DNA of 33,788 nt from Duganella lactea (lineage in GTDB: Bacteria; Pseudomonadota; Gammaproteobacteria; Burkholderiales; Burkholderiaceae_D): NCBI RefSeq assembly GCF_009857505.1, contig NZ_WWCP01000047.1, positions 1 to 33,788 of the forward strand, in the 5' to 3' direction. The translations under genes and the position numbers were made by a program. The notes beneath the pieces were generated by a model. The model saw nothing but the letters and a program-made list of their open reading frames with translations, was not told where the DNA came from and made no database searches. Shown one piece after another: positions 14,988 to 24,300 of the stretch (within the stretch, counting starts at the first letter, position 1; each line of letters opens with the position of its first letter).

Positions 14988-16349
14988 TCAGTCCTCCGTC
15001 AATGCCGACTTGGCGCGGTCTTTGAGCGGCTTGAGCAGGTAACTCATCATGGTACGCTCGCCGGTCTTGACGAACAGCTCGGCCGGCATGCCGGAACGGA
15101 TGTCGAGCTTCTTATCGGCGATAATCTTCGCGCCTTCCTTGGTCACACGGGCACGCACCTTGTAGTACGGCTGACCGGTGCGCTCATCGACGGTGCGGTC
15201 GGCCGATACCTGGATCAGTTCCCCCGGAATATGCGGCGTGCGGTTGCTGTTGAAGGCCGAGAAGATCAGCTCCACCGGCAAACCGGTGTGCACGCGATCG
15301 ACCAGGTTGACCGGCAATTGGCCTTCGACCACCAGCGCGTCGTCGGTCGGCACCAAGTCCATCATGCGGAAGCCCGGCGCCACCACGCCACCATTGGTGA
15401 ACACCGCCGAATTGACCACCGTGCCGTCGACCGGCGCCTTCACCTCGGTATTGGCCAGCTCATACTCCTGGCCGTCGAGACGGCTTTCCAGTGCTTCCGC
15501 TTCCCGCTGCGCGTCCGCCAGCTGGGTACGCACTTCCTTCTGATAGTCCTGGGTCCGTTGCAGACGGCGCAGCGTGATCTCGGCGATTTGGCGCTGCGTG
15601 CGGCCGATGTTGCCATTGTCTTCGGAGATGGCGCCGTTCAGCTGAACGAAGGTGCGTTCGACGTCGAGCATGCGGCTGCGGGCGATGTAACCATCCTTGG
15701 CCAGGTCGCGCAGATTGTCGAGCTGCTCCTTGATAATGACCAGCTGCTGCTGCTTGCTGGCGCGCGATTCCTGCACGCCCTGCAATTGCGCCTTGAGGCC
15801 GGCGATGTTCTCGTCGTAGGCGCTCAGTTCATTGCTCAGCGCGGTGCGGCGGGAAGTGAACAGCTGGTTTTGCACGTCAACAGCCCCCACCACGCGCGGG
15901 TCCTGCTTATCCTTCGCCAGGGCCGCCGGGAAGCTCATCTTGCTCAGGCCATCGCGTTCGGCGATCAGCCGCGCCTCGGATGCACGGGCCGTGATGTACT
16001 GGGCACGCGAGGTTTCCGCCTGCGACTTCGCCAGCGTGCTGTTCAAGCGTACCAGCACCTGGCCGGCCTTGACCACATCGCCGTCCTTGACCAGGATTTC
16101 CTGCACTGTGCCGCCACTCTGGTGCTGAATGGACTTGCGGCTGCTTTCCTTGGCCACCGTGCCGGACATCGGCACGCCCTTGTCCAGCGGCGCGAAGCAG
16201 GCCCACAGGACAAAGCCGCAAAAACCGAACAGCACGATCATCCAGCCGACGCGGGCGTAGCGCGACGCATCGGTATTGACCGACAGCGGCGTCACGTCAT
16301 GGGTGATCACGTCCGCTGGTGGCGTATTCTTGGTAGATAAATTTCGCAT
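14988..16349 (-). CDS. HlyD-family periplasmic adaptor of the type I secretion system
   Basis: A 453-residue membrane-fusion protein joining the ABC transporter to the TolC-like channel. It has a short cytoplasmic N-terminus, one transmembrane helix at about 34-52 (VGWMIVLFGFCGFVLWACFA), a first lipoyl half-motif (GGTVQEILVKDGDVVKAGQV, 79-98), a long alpha-helical hairpin (about 105-290), the second lipoyl half with KAPVDGTVVNSAVFTNGGVV, and a beta-barrel C-terminus. Architecture and length match PrtE/AprE/RsaE-type adaptors. It is separated by 2 bp from the ABC gene and 4 bp from the TolC-like gene, so all three are one operon. Confidence 0.95.
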   Translation of the reverse strand: MRNLSTKNTPPADVITHDVTPLSVNTDASRYARVGWMIVLFGFCGFVLWACFAPLDKGVPMSGTVAKESSRKSIQHQSGGTVQEILVKDGDVVKAGQVLVRLNSTLAKSQAETSRAQYITARASEARLIAERDGLSKMSFPAALAKDKQDPRVVGAVDVQNQLFTSRRTALSNELSAYDENIAGLKAQLQGVQESRASKQQQLVIIKEQLDNLRDLAKDGYIARSRMLDVERTFVQLNGAISEDNGNIGRTQRQIAEITLRRLQRTQDYQKEVRTQLADAQREAEALESRLDGQEYELANTEVKAPVDGTVVNSAVFTNGGVVAPGFRMMDLVPTDDALVVEGQLPVNLVDRVHTGLPVELIFSAFNSNRTPHIPGELIQVSADRTVDERTGQPYYKVRARVTKEGAKIIADKKLDIRSGMPAELFVKTGERTMMSYLLKPLKDRAKSALTED

Positions 16350-16351
16350 GA

Positions 16352-18163
16352 TTACTCCTGATTCGAAGTGGCGGCCTGGGCATTAGCAGCGGCGTCGGCC
16401 TGCATTTGCGCTTGCGCCTGCGCTTGCGCCTGGGCTTGCTGTTGCGCCTGGGCTTGCTGTTGCGCCTGCAGTTGTTTCTGGTTGGCTTCGTTCAAGGCAT
16501 TGACCACATCCTTGGTAGGGCCAAACATGTTCACCATGCCGTCACGCAGCAACAGCAGCTTGGTGGTGGCGCCGATGGCCGAGGTACGGTGGGTGATCAG
16601 CACGATGGTCTTGCCGCGCTGGCGCAGGTCGTTGACCGCCTGGATCAACGCCGCCTCGCCCACATCGTCCAGGTTCGAGTTCGGCTCATCAAGCACCAAC
16701 AAGGCGGGATCGCCGTACATCGCCCGGGCCAGGCCGAGACGCTGCTTCTGACCGCCGGACAGGCCGGCGCCGCCGTCGCCCAATGGCGTATCGTAACCCT
16801 TGGGCAGGTGCAAAATCATATCGTGCACGCCGGCGCGCTTGGCCGCCAGCACCACCTTCTCCGGGTCGACGTCGCCGAAACGGGCGATATTGTCGCTGAC
16901 GCTGCCGCCAAACAGTTCGATGTCCTGCGGCAGGTAGCCGATGTGCGGACCGAGTTCGCCCTTGTTCCATTGGAAGATGTCAGCGCCATCGAGACGCACC
17001 TTACCACCGGCTGCTGGCCACACGCCCACCAACAGGCGTGCCAGCGTCGATTTACCGCAGCCGCTCGGGCCAATCACGCCCAGCACATCGCCCGGCGCGA
17101 TGGCGAAGTTGACACCCTTCAGCACCGGCGAGGCCATGCCTGGCGCCGCCGCGGTGACGTTCTCGACCGAGACCGCGCCTTGCGGCTTCGGCAGTTCCAT
17201 GCCGGCCGGACGCTCGGGATTACTCTCCAGCAGCGCGGTCAGGCGCTCGTAGGCGCTGCGGGTGCTGGAGAAGCTTTTCCACACACCGATCACTTGCTGC
17301 ACCGGCGCCAGCGCGCGGCCCACCAGGATCGAGGCGGCGATCATCATACCGGCGGAAATTTTGTTTTCCAGCACCAGCAGCGCGCCAAAACCCAGCACCA
17401 GCGACTGCAGCGACACCTGGACAAACTTGGTGATCGCGGTGATCAGGCCGGCTTTCTCACTGGCCTCGGCCTGCAGTTGCAGGAAATGGTCGTGCAGCTT
17501 ATGCCAGCGGCGCAGCAAGCTCGGCAGCATACCCATCGATTCGATAACCTCGGCATTGCGCAGGTTGTTGGTGGCCAGCGTGTTCGACACGATGGCGCTG
17601 GCGTTGGCGTCGGCCAGCGGCTTGTGCGTCACGCGCTCGTTGATAAAGGCCAGCACCACCAGCACGCAGGTACCGCCCAGCGCGAACAGGCCCAGCGACG
17701 GCTCAAACAGGAAAATCACGATCAGGTAGACCGGGAACCACGGTGCGTCGAAGAACGCGAACAGCGCGTTACCGGTGAGGAATTGGCGGACATTGGTCAG
17801 ATCCATCAGCGCCTGGCCGGCATTGCCGCCGGCTTTCTTCAGATTCTGCTCGAACGCCGCGGTGTAGACGCGCTTGTTGAGCTGCACGTCGAAACGGGCG
17901 CCGACCCGGATCAGCACGTAGCTGCGGATCAGCTCCAGGCCGGACATCAACAGATAGGCGAGCAACATCATGATGGTCAGCATCAGCAGCGTCAGTTCGC
18001 TGCGGCTGGCCAGCACGCGGTCATACACCTGCAACATATAGATCGACGGCACCAGCATCAGCATATTGGTGATCGCGCTGAAGACGCCGATGGTGACGAA
18101 GGTCGATTTGAACGTCGTCAGGAGTTCGGCTATCTCGCCTTTGGTTTTTAAGAAGTTTTTCAT
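16352..18163 (-). CDS. Type I secretion ABC transporter (PrtD/RsaD-like permease-ATPase) with Q/A-rich tail
   Basis: A 603-residue inner-membrane ABC half-transporter that recognises a C-terminal uncleaved signal and exports its substrate to the cell exterior. The transmembrane domain (about 20-310) has six helices, and no C39 peptidase or CLD domain precedes it. The ATPase has Walker A GPSGCGKS (365-372), signature LSGGQ (468-472), Walker B LLVLDEP (488-494) and the H-loop H525. Relatives of the PrtD type are ~575 residues; the extra length is a low-complexity Gln/Ala tail from about 560 to 603. It is the first gene of the secretion operon, preceded by a CRP-like site at 18300-18315. The likely cargo is the 1340-residue protein encoded at 21328-25350. 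Confidence 0.95.
   Translation of the reverse strand: MKNFLKTKGEIAELLTTFKSTFVTIGVFSAITNMLMLVPSIYMLQVYDRVLASRSELTLLMLTIMMLLAYLLMSGLELIRSYVLIRVGARFDVQLNKRVYTAAFEQNLKKAGGNAGQALMDLTNVRQFLTGNALFAFFDAPWFPVYLIVIFLFEPSLGLFALGGTCVLVVLAFINERVTHKPLADANASAIVSNTLATNNLRNAEVIESMGMLPSLLRRWHKLHDHFLQLQAEASEKAGLITAITKFVQVSLQSLVLGFGALLVLENKISAGMMIAASILVGRALAPVQQVIGVWKSFSSTRSAYERLTALLESNPERPAGMELPKPQGAVSVENVTAAAPGMASPVLKGVNFAIAPGDVLGVIGPSGCGKSTLARLLVGVWPAAGGKVRLDGADIFQWNKGELGPHIGYLPQDIELFGGSVSDNIARFGDVDPEKVVLAAKRAGVHDMILHLPKGYDTPLGDGGAGLSGGQKQRLGLARAMYGDPALLVLDEPNSNLDDVGEAALIQAVNDLRQRGKTIVLITHRTSAIGATTKLLLLRDGMVNMFGPTKDVVNALNEANQKQLQAQQQAQAQQQAQAQAQAQAQMQADAAANAQAATSNQE
16408..16467. repeat. Short tandem repeats encoding the Gln/Ala tail of the ABC transporter
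   Basis: A 12-bp unit (gcgcttgcgcct) occurs twice exactly at 16408-16431, and an 18-bp unit (gggcttgctgttgcgcct) twice exactly at 16432-16467. They encode alternating Gln-Ala residues. Both units are multiples of three, so slippage would change the tail length without a frameshift. Confidence 0.85.
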
Positions 18164-18274
18164 GTATGCATCACTGTGCAGGTTGAACGCGGAACCGCTC
18201 GTTACGCTTGATTTCGTTCCCCGATTACTTGCAAAACGGAATTCCTTGGGGAATCAAAATTTACGCGAAGCAGC

Positions 18275-18315
18275 ATTATCGCTGAAAACGCGCAGAAAAT
18301 GTGATCTGCATCACA
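18275..18315 (-). promoter_or_regulatory. CRP-like site and candidate promoter of the type I secretion operon
   Basis: TGTGA-TCTGCA-TCACA at 18300-18315 is a perfect inverted repeat of CRP half-sites, flanked by AAAA on one side and TATTT on the other, very close to the E. coli CRP consensus. On the minus strand, GATAAT (complement of 18275-18280) lies 30 bp centre-to-centre downstream, near the 32 bp expected at a class II CRP promoter. The predicted transcript would start about 105 bp before the ABC transporter ATG. The rest of the 210-bp gap 18164-18373 holds no gene, and I see no terminator after the 18374 gene. Confidence 0.7.
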
Positions 18316-18373
18316 TATTTTACACTTCGGTTACAACGGTCGGAGGGATGTTGTGCGCTTGAGTGCACACGCA

Positions 18374-18835
18374 TCAATAGGCCTGATAGGATTTTTCTTC
18401 CACAATCGCGCTGCCCAGCAGTTCATTGATCTGACGCTTGATGGCCGCACGCTGATCATTGCCAAAGTAGACCTTGCGCGCCAGCTGAACGAAGCTGTCG
18501 TCAAAACACTGGCGACGTTCACTGTCGCGCTTGCCGTCTTCCACCACCCACAATTGGCTGTTGATGCCCTTCAACTGTAGCAGCAGTCCAGGCAAGCCGG
18601 CAGGGAAGCGGGCCAGATCGCCAACCACCTTGTCGATTTCTTGACGCTCCTTGTTCACATTGGCAAGCTTGTTAGCATCTTGTAACTTTTCCGCCTTAAT
18701 CTGCAAAATGGTCAGCTTGTCAAACACCTCGCCCCATGCCACTGGCAGTTGCGGCATGGCGGTCCATGCCGGGAGCTTGGCCGCCGGTGGCACCACCGCT
18801 GTCGCTTCCATGATTATTACCGTCTCCTTGCCCAT
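18374..18835 (-). CDS. DUF6165-like protein
   Basis: A 153-residue, probably cytoplasmic protein. Residues from about 32 onward match a family I recall as DUF6165: VAWGEVFDKLTILQIKAEKL, then LANVNKERQEIDKVV, LKGINSQLWVVEDGKRDSE, LARKVYFGNDQRAAIKRQIN, and the terminal VEEKSYQAY. Members often sit beside glycosyltransferases or TPR proteins; no enzymatic function is known to me. A second possible start is Met9 (18811). It lies 5 bp after the glycosyltransferase/methyltransferase-like fusion gene on the same strand, so the two form an operon, placing it in carbohydrate or surface-protein biology by context only. The base composition is more AT-rich than in dnaE and the LPS genes. Confidence 0.72.
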   Translation of the reverse strand: MGKETVIIMEATAVVPPAAKLPAWTAMPQLPVAWGEVFDKLTILQIKAEKLQDANKLANVNKERQEIDKVVGDLARFPAGLPGLLLQLKGINSQLWVVEDGKRDSERRQCFDDSFVQLARKVYFGNDQRAAIKRQINELLGSAIVEEKSYQAY

Positions 18836-18840
18836 TTACG

Positions 18841-20898
18841 TCACATTAACTTGGAAAATCCATCAATACTCACGTTCTTCTCCTTGGGGCGGCCCACGAC
18901 CAGCATGCTGCTCAGATCACTGCCGGGCAAGGCGGCTTCGGCCCAAAACTCATAGTCGGCCTCAATGCCGGCGGCACAGGCATTAGCCACTTCTTCACGG
19001 CTGACGGGCCCCATGAAAATAAAGGGACGACAACGCTTCAATGTCTTCATGGCCCCGGCAATGAATTGCGCGAAGGGCATGGGTGACTGCACAATCAGGC
19101 TACCACAGGATGGCAAGGCCAAATCATCCACGGTTTGATTCGGCACAGCGATCATCCGCCGGGTATTGCCCCATTCGCTGGAGCGGCTTTCGGTCCAAGG
19201 GTCCAGCGCCCTGATTTTCACGTCCTTGGCGCCGGCGATGGCCATCGCCTGCAACACCCGCGAGGCAAACAAGCCGGCGTTGAACAGACTACTTTCCACG
19301 CTACGCGCCAGCAAGGCGCGCGGCTCCAGAACGATCAGCTCGCCGTGCGGCGCCACACGCTTCGCCAAGATCAGCGCCAGGCTGGCGTCAGGCGCGCAGG
19401 CCAGTACGCACACGCTACCAGCGTTGAGAATGTGTTGTGTCAAATAAGTAAAGCGCTTGGTGGCGTGCGCGTGCTCGGCAATTAGCCTTTGCCGTACCAG
19501 GCGGCGCGTGGCGTCGTTGCTGTCCACGCAGCTTGCCGTGCTGATATCCGTCACCAGGGCGAGTCCCTTGGGCTCATGGGGCGCCGCTTGGCGCTGCACC
19601 ATTTTTTCTTGTAGCTTGCTCAACACTTCGACCGGCGAAATGCTCTCCCAGGCGTTGTGATAAAGCGAGCTGATCTTCTCCCACACCGCCAGTTCCACCT
19701 TGACCTTGCCGAAGGCCGGCAATAGTTCATAGCCTTGCGGATTGATCGCCGCGGAAAACGGGTAATAAGGGTAGTGGCCCCCAGCAATTGTGGAGCACAG
19801 ATGAACCGCCGGAGTAGAACACAGGTCTGCCACATGCGACGCAAAGCTGTTCACGGTAATCAGACCGTCAACCAAGCCGCACAGAGCCTTGAATTTTTCG
19901 GGTGTGTTGATCTGGCTGGAGAGGTCGATCAACCGTTTATGTTGCAAATCGATAGGCTGATCCACGATCAGTCTCATCTCGGGGTCCAGCTCCAACAGCC
20001 GCCTGGCAAATTTGCTGGCAATCCCGGGCGGCATCGTGCGCATCGGCACGGACGCCTTAGGATTAAACAACACCTTCTTACCCGGCTTGTCATGGAGCAC
20101 GCTGCGCACTTCGTTCCAGGCATCCCAGCGGATATGTCCGCAGTTGCGTTTGTGCTCGGGGCGCACTGTCTGCGGATCGAGGCCACACCACCACAAATAC
20201 CAGTCCACCGCAGGCAAGGTTTCATACTCTGGCTTGTCGGTAAGCCCGGAAAAATCAAAATAGCCGTCGTACTGGGCAAACTCGCATACCGTTGGCGCCT
20301 GGCACAGCACACGCTCGACGGATTTATCAAATGCAACGATATCTGCCGCGGCCGCGCTCACCCCGGCGCCGAACACGATATCGCAGCTCACGCCGGGCAG
20401 ATAACGCGCCAGACAGGACTGCACCTGCCGAAAAGCAGTGATACCGATGGTGCAATCACCGAGGTTGGTGCCAAAGCCGTTGATCACGGCAATGCGAAAA
20501 TGCTGCTTGTCAGGCTTGCTGGCGCGCAAAGCCTGCAACTGCGCCGGAAGCACCTCGGCCTCCTTGTGAAAATACAGCCCCTCGCCTACCAGCCGCGAAG
20601 ACATCCGTCCCAGACGGGTCGGAAAGAAGAGCCAAGATAGCAGGGATTCCTCACCGCCCAGCTTCACGCCCAACTGATCCAACAACAGCATCTGTTTGGC
20701 AGCTTCATCGGTGTCTGGATGCGCGAGGACGTATTCGTCCTGCAACTTTTCGATGATCAGGCGCAGCTCGCAGCCAACGTCAAGGTAGAGCCGGTCCACC
20801 TGGGCAGCATCCAGATCGGTCACGGCCTGAAAGTGGCGGCGGAAAACCTTGGTGTCGAGCGTGACATCCCGGGTCAAAGAAAAAATAAGCATGCACAA
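18841..20898 (-). CDS. Two-domain protein: GT9/GT-B-like glycosyltransferase fused to FkbM-like (degenerate) methyltransferase domain
   Basis: A 685-residue soluble protein. Residues ~130-400 resemble GT9 (heptosyltransferase-like) enzymes: INGFGTNLGDCTIGITAFR (139-157), VLFNPKASVPMRTMP (276-290), and DGLITVNSFASHVADLCSTP (344-363), equivalent to the conserved DTGxxHlaaalgxP nucleotide-sugar segment. Residues ~490-665 resemble an FkbM-type Rossmann fold (GSVCVLACAPDASLALILAK, LIVLEPRALL, QTVDDLALPSCGSLIV, FIFMG). There the glycine-rich SAM loop and the DxEG motif are missing, so methylation is doubtful. Residues 1-120 match nothing I recognise. The gene is operonic with the DUF6165-like gene and lies between the secretion operon and its cargo gene, so it may glycosylate that cargo or a surface glycan; this is inference. 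AAGGA precedes the ATG by 7 bp. Confidence 0.68.
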   Translation of the reverse strand: MCMLIFSLTRDVTLDTKVFRRHFQAVTDLDAAQVDRLYLDVGCELRLIIEKLQDEYVLAHPDTDEAAKQMLLLDQLGVKLGGEESLLSWLFFPTRLGRMSSRLVGEGLYFHKEAEVLPAQLQALRASKPDKQHFRIAVINGFGTNLGDCTIGITAFRQVQSCLARYLPGVSCDIVFGAGVSAAAADIVAFDKSVERVLCQAPTVCEFAQYDGYFDFSGLTDKPEYETLPAVDWYLWWCGLDPQTVRPEHKRNCGHIRWDAWNEVRSVLHDKPGKKVLFNPKASVPMRTMPPGIASKFARRLLELDPEMRLIVDQPIDLQHKRLIDLSSQINTPEKFKALCGLVDGLITVNSFASHVADLCSTPAVHLCSTIAGGHYPYYPFSAAINPQGYELLPAFGKVKVELAVWEKISSLYHNAWESISPVEVLSKLQEKMVQRQAAPHEPKGLALVTDISTASCVDSNDATRRLVRQRLIAEHAHATKRFTYLTQHILNAGSVCVLACAPDASLALILAKRVAPHGELIVLEPRALLARSVESSLFNAGLFASRVLQAMAIAGAKDVKIRALDPWTESRSSEWGNTRRMIAVPNQTVDDLALPSCGSLIVQSPMPFAQFIAGAMKTLKRCRPFIFMGPVSREEVANACAAGIEADYEFWAEAALPGSDLSSMLVVGRPKEKNVSIDGFSKLM

Positions 20899-20905
20899 TC
20901 CTTAG

Positions 20906-20938
20906 AAAAAAACTCCACCCCGTGCGGAAGGTGGAGTT
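20906..20938 (-). terminator. Intrinsic-terminator-like hairpin immediately upstream of the fusion gene
   Basis: On the minus strand AACTCCACC/GGTGGAGTT (arms 20911-20919 and 20930-20938) form a 9-bp stem with a 10-base loop, followed by seven T residues. The hairpin ends only 8 bases before the start codon of the fusion gene, and the AAGGA ribosome-binding site follows directly after the T-run. It therefore either ends an upstream transcript or acts as an attenuator in the fusion-gene leader. Confidence 0.7.
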
Positions 20939-21240
20939 CCAGAGCCCGCACTGAGCACCAGCCTGTAAGCATGCCTGCTGTATCGCAGCATTCACGTAGG
21001 CGGTGAGTACGGAGGTATGCGCATCCAGCGCAACGGGGCAGCTTGGCAAACTATTTAACCGCAGTATCACGGGAAGTCACGATACCGCTACTGTTGGCAT
21101 TATTCCACATCAGTTGCAGTACGTCAGCAGCCTGGAAGGCTGCGACGGCGGTGTAATATTGATTTTTTTATTGCCGGAAAGGCAATGTATGCGCGGGCTT
21201 GCTGCTGATTTCTACAGCCGAACGGCGTCTTAATCTGGGC
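20939..21240 (-). other. Gene-free stretch with protein-like remnants
   Basis: About 300 bp between two terminator hairpins without a credible intact gene. On the minus strand, one frame (about 21165-21055) reads QYYTAVAAFQAADVLQLMWN and runs to a stop without a start codon. A different frame just downstream reads TSVLTAYVNAAIQQACLQAG. Both have protein-like composition, so this may be a decayed gene with a frameshift, or the body of a noncoding RNA ending at the 20906-20938 terminator. An ATTGCC-ggaaa-GGCAAT hairpin is at 21170-21186. Assignment is tentative. Confidence 0.3.
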
Positions 21241-21242
21241 AC

Positions 21243-21275
21243 AAAAAAAACCCATCTCCGGAGAGATGGGTTTTT
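21243..21275. terminator. Rho-independent terminator of the large secreted-protein gene
   Basis: CCCATCTC (21251-21258) pairs with GAGATGGG (21263-21270) around a CGGA tetraloop. The stem extends through flanking A/T runs to about 13 bp and ends in eight T residues on the minus strand. It lies 53 bp after the stop codon of the 21328 gene. A second hairpin (GCCCTC 21288-21293 / GAGGGC 21308-21313) lies between stop and terminator. The strong 3' structure fits an abundant, stable mRNA. Confidence 0.9.
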
Positions 21276-21327
21276 GAGGTCTGACTAGCCCTCCTCTATT
21301 TGAGCAAGAGGGCCATCTCAAAGGAGA

Positions 21328-24300
21328 TTAAGCCAGGGCGACGGTGCCGGAAGTCGAGTTCCAGGTCAGGCTGTCACCGTTGACGCCGGTCAGCTTAATT
21401 ACCAGGTCATGCTCGTTATGGAACGTGGTGGTGGTATTGCTGTCGCTGTCAACAACAACATAGGTATCGCCTTTGAAGTTGAAGTACACAGCACCACCTA
21501 TGCCGGCCTGAACGACTGCTGCATCCAGGAAGTTGGAGAACGACGCGGTGGTGTCGTTCAGCACTGCCGTCAGCTTAGCGAAACCGGTAGCAGCAGCGGC
21601 AGCTTGAGTAGTAACGCTATCGAAGTACTGCAGTTTCAGCACATCGCCTGCGCTGAAGTCGGTAATGGTGCTGTAGGCATTGCCTTCTTTGGTACCACCA
21701 GTAGCCGATGCCGAGGACAGGATGAACGTGTCATTGCCTGCGCCACCGGTCAGCGTTGCACCGTTCGAACCAGCGTAGATGGTGTCGTTGCCAGCGCCGC
21801 CGTTGATGATGTCAGCTTTGGCGTTAGCACCAACCGATGCATGGATCGTGTCATTGCCAGCACCACCGTTGATGGTCAGAGCGTTGGCACCATTCACATT
21901 GTTCGCATCGACGGTCAGACCGCCGGTCAGCGCGCTAGCGTTGATGGTCACCAGTTTGTTGGTGGTGGTATCCAGGGTCAGGTTAACGTTCGACGAACCG
22001 TCGATGGTCACGATGGCAGCCTTGTCTGCTTTCAGAGTCACAGTCGAAGTCTGAACACCATTACCAGTGGTGGTCGAGGTATCGGTGTCGGTTGCAGTGA
22101 ACTTGATGGTTTCAACGCCAGCAACGTCCACGGTACCGAAGTTCAGGTTACCCGTACCCACTTTGGTCACCAGATTGAAGCTGTCGGACGAGCCGGTAGC
22201 ATCAGCCAGTTTAACGACTACGCCAGCGCCGCCGGCTACCAGCTCTACGGTGCCATTGTTAGCCAGCTTGTCGATGGTCAGGGCTGGGCTACCGTTACCC
22301 GCTGCGGCGCCAACGGTGGTCACAACTGGAGTACCCGGCACAACCGTCGTACCTTTAACGTTCGTGAACTGGAAGTTCCCGATCGTAGTATCAGCCACAT
22401 TCACGAAAGTTTTATTGACGAAGGTTACAACACCACTGTTAGCCGTGGCGGTCCAATCCGCGTAGGTAGCAGCTGCAACCTTGTTTGCGATGGTAGCAGC
22501 GGTGTCACCGGTTGCCAAAGTGATGGTCTGACCATCAAACTGAATGGTATCGCCAGCTTCAATTGCACCCGAGCCAGTCAAATCCAGAGTGAACGTCTCA
22601 GCCTGAGCAGCACCGTTGCCGTCCTGTACCTTGGCTACGACGCCGGAAGCAGTGGTGGTATCGTTGACAACCACGAAGTCAGCGGCAGCAACCGGGGTTG
22701 GAATAACACCACCGGTTTTTGCGGTGAAGGTCACAACCGAACCACTAACATTGGTGACGTCCCAAGCAGTACCAGCACCAGCCAGCAGGAACTTCGCAGC
22801 GATGGTCGCTGGAGTATCGGTCGAAGTCAGGTTCACGGTACGGCCATCGAAGCTGACGGAATCGTTGCCGACGATCGCGCCGGAAGCGGCGAAGTCAACG
22901 GTGAACACTTGCTTCACCGCCTGCGGGCTCACGGTGCCCGAGTTGTTGCTCACAACGTAGGTGATGCCGTCCATGTTGGCCATGTTGACGGTGGTAGCGA
23001 TGGTCACGGTGTCGGTGATTGCCAGTTTTTCGAAGCCGTCGATCTTGGCGGCGAAGTCGCCATTTGCCGACAGGGAAGCAGCGCTAGCGCCGTTCATGGC
23101 GATGGTGTCGGTGCCTGCGCCGCCGCTCAGGGTTGCGGTCGGTACAACCACGGTGCCTTGCAGGGTCAGAACGTCATCGCCAGCACCCAGATTGATCGCC
23201 TTGGTGATGGCGGTGCCTGCGTTCGACACGATCACGCTATCGGAACCTGCACCACCGGTGTAGGTGGTGAAGGTGCCGTCGGCGATAGTGAATTTAGCGG
23301 TGCCGGCGGTCATGCCGCTGGTGTTGATCGCGGTAGCGACGTTCAGGCCACCGTTTGCGGTAGTGCCCGCGACGTTGCCGGAACCCGAAACGTTGACGGT
23401 ATCAGCGGAAGCCGATGCCAGCGTGGTCGTGGCGTCCGCACCGGTAACTACTGCGTTGATGGTTTTGGTTCCAGCGATAACGTTGACAGTGCCACCAACG
23501 TTGGTAGCGGTCAGGCTCAGGGTTGCAGCAGCGCTATCGATGTCGAAGCTACCACCGTTCGCCAATTTGACGGTATCCAGAGCGGCGGCAGTGCCGGTTA
23601 CGCCGTTAGTGCCGATCGAATCTGCGTAGCCATCAACGGTGACGTTTTTCAGCGCAGCGCCACCAGCGATGGCGACGGTGCCGTTGTCGATACCCAGAGT
23701 GTTACGTGCGCTAACAGCGGTGACGCCTTGAGTGGTAGTGGTGACGGTGGCTTTTGCGGTAGCAACCAGATCAGTCATGAAGGTGTTGGCTTTGCCAGTG
23801 AATACCACGGTGCCGTCGGCCGAAGCAGTGCCCGACGACCAGTCTTGCAGCAGTTGACCGGTGAACGTGCCGTTGCCATTTACGCCGGAACCTTGGGTGT
23901 CCAGGTTGGTCAGATTGTTGAAGGCTTGCGCCACTTGTGCGGCGGTCAGGTCCTTGGATGCGGTGAAGGTCAGGCCACCAACGGTGACCAACTCGCCGCT
24001 CGCCAGTGCCGAGAATTTCACGCTAGCCACTTCGGTTACACCGACTACAGCGGCACGGCTGGCAGCATCAACTTGAGCGTCTTGCTTGACGGTCACGTCG
24101 GTGGTGATGCTCGAAGCGGTAACAGTAACATTGCCTTGAACGATTTTTTCCAAACCACCATCGGCTACCAGTGCGCTAGTGGAGCTGGTCGCGTGTTGGG
24201 TTACGCTGACGGTTTTGCCGCCACCGACGTTGATATTACCCAGCTGCGTGGCAACAATGTTCAAAGCGCCCGTAGTTGCATTGTTCACAGCGGCTTTGCC

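Noticed and set aside
21170..21186. ATTGCC-ggaaa-GGCAAT hairpin next to a T7 run, as a terminator
   Set aside because: The T-run lies 5' of the hairpin on the plus strand and becomes an A-run after it on the minus strand, so neither direction gives stem-then-T.
21760..21870. Regularly repeated gccaccgttgatg-like blocks as a possible CRISPR array
   Set aside because: They are in-frame DNA copies of the GGAGNDT calcium-binding repeats of the secreted protein, with spacing set by the protein repeat and no unique spacers.
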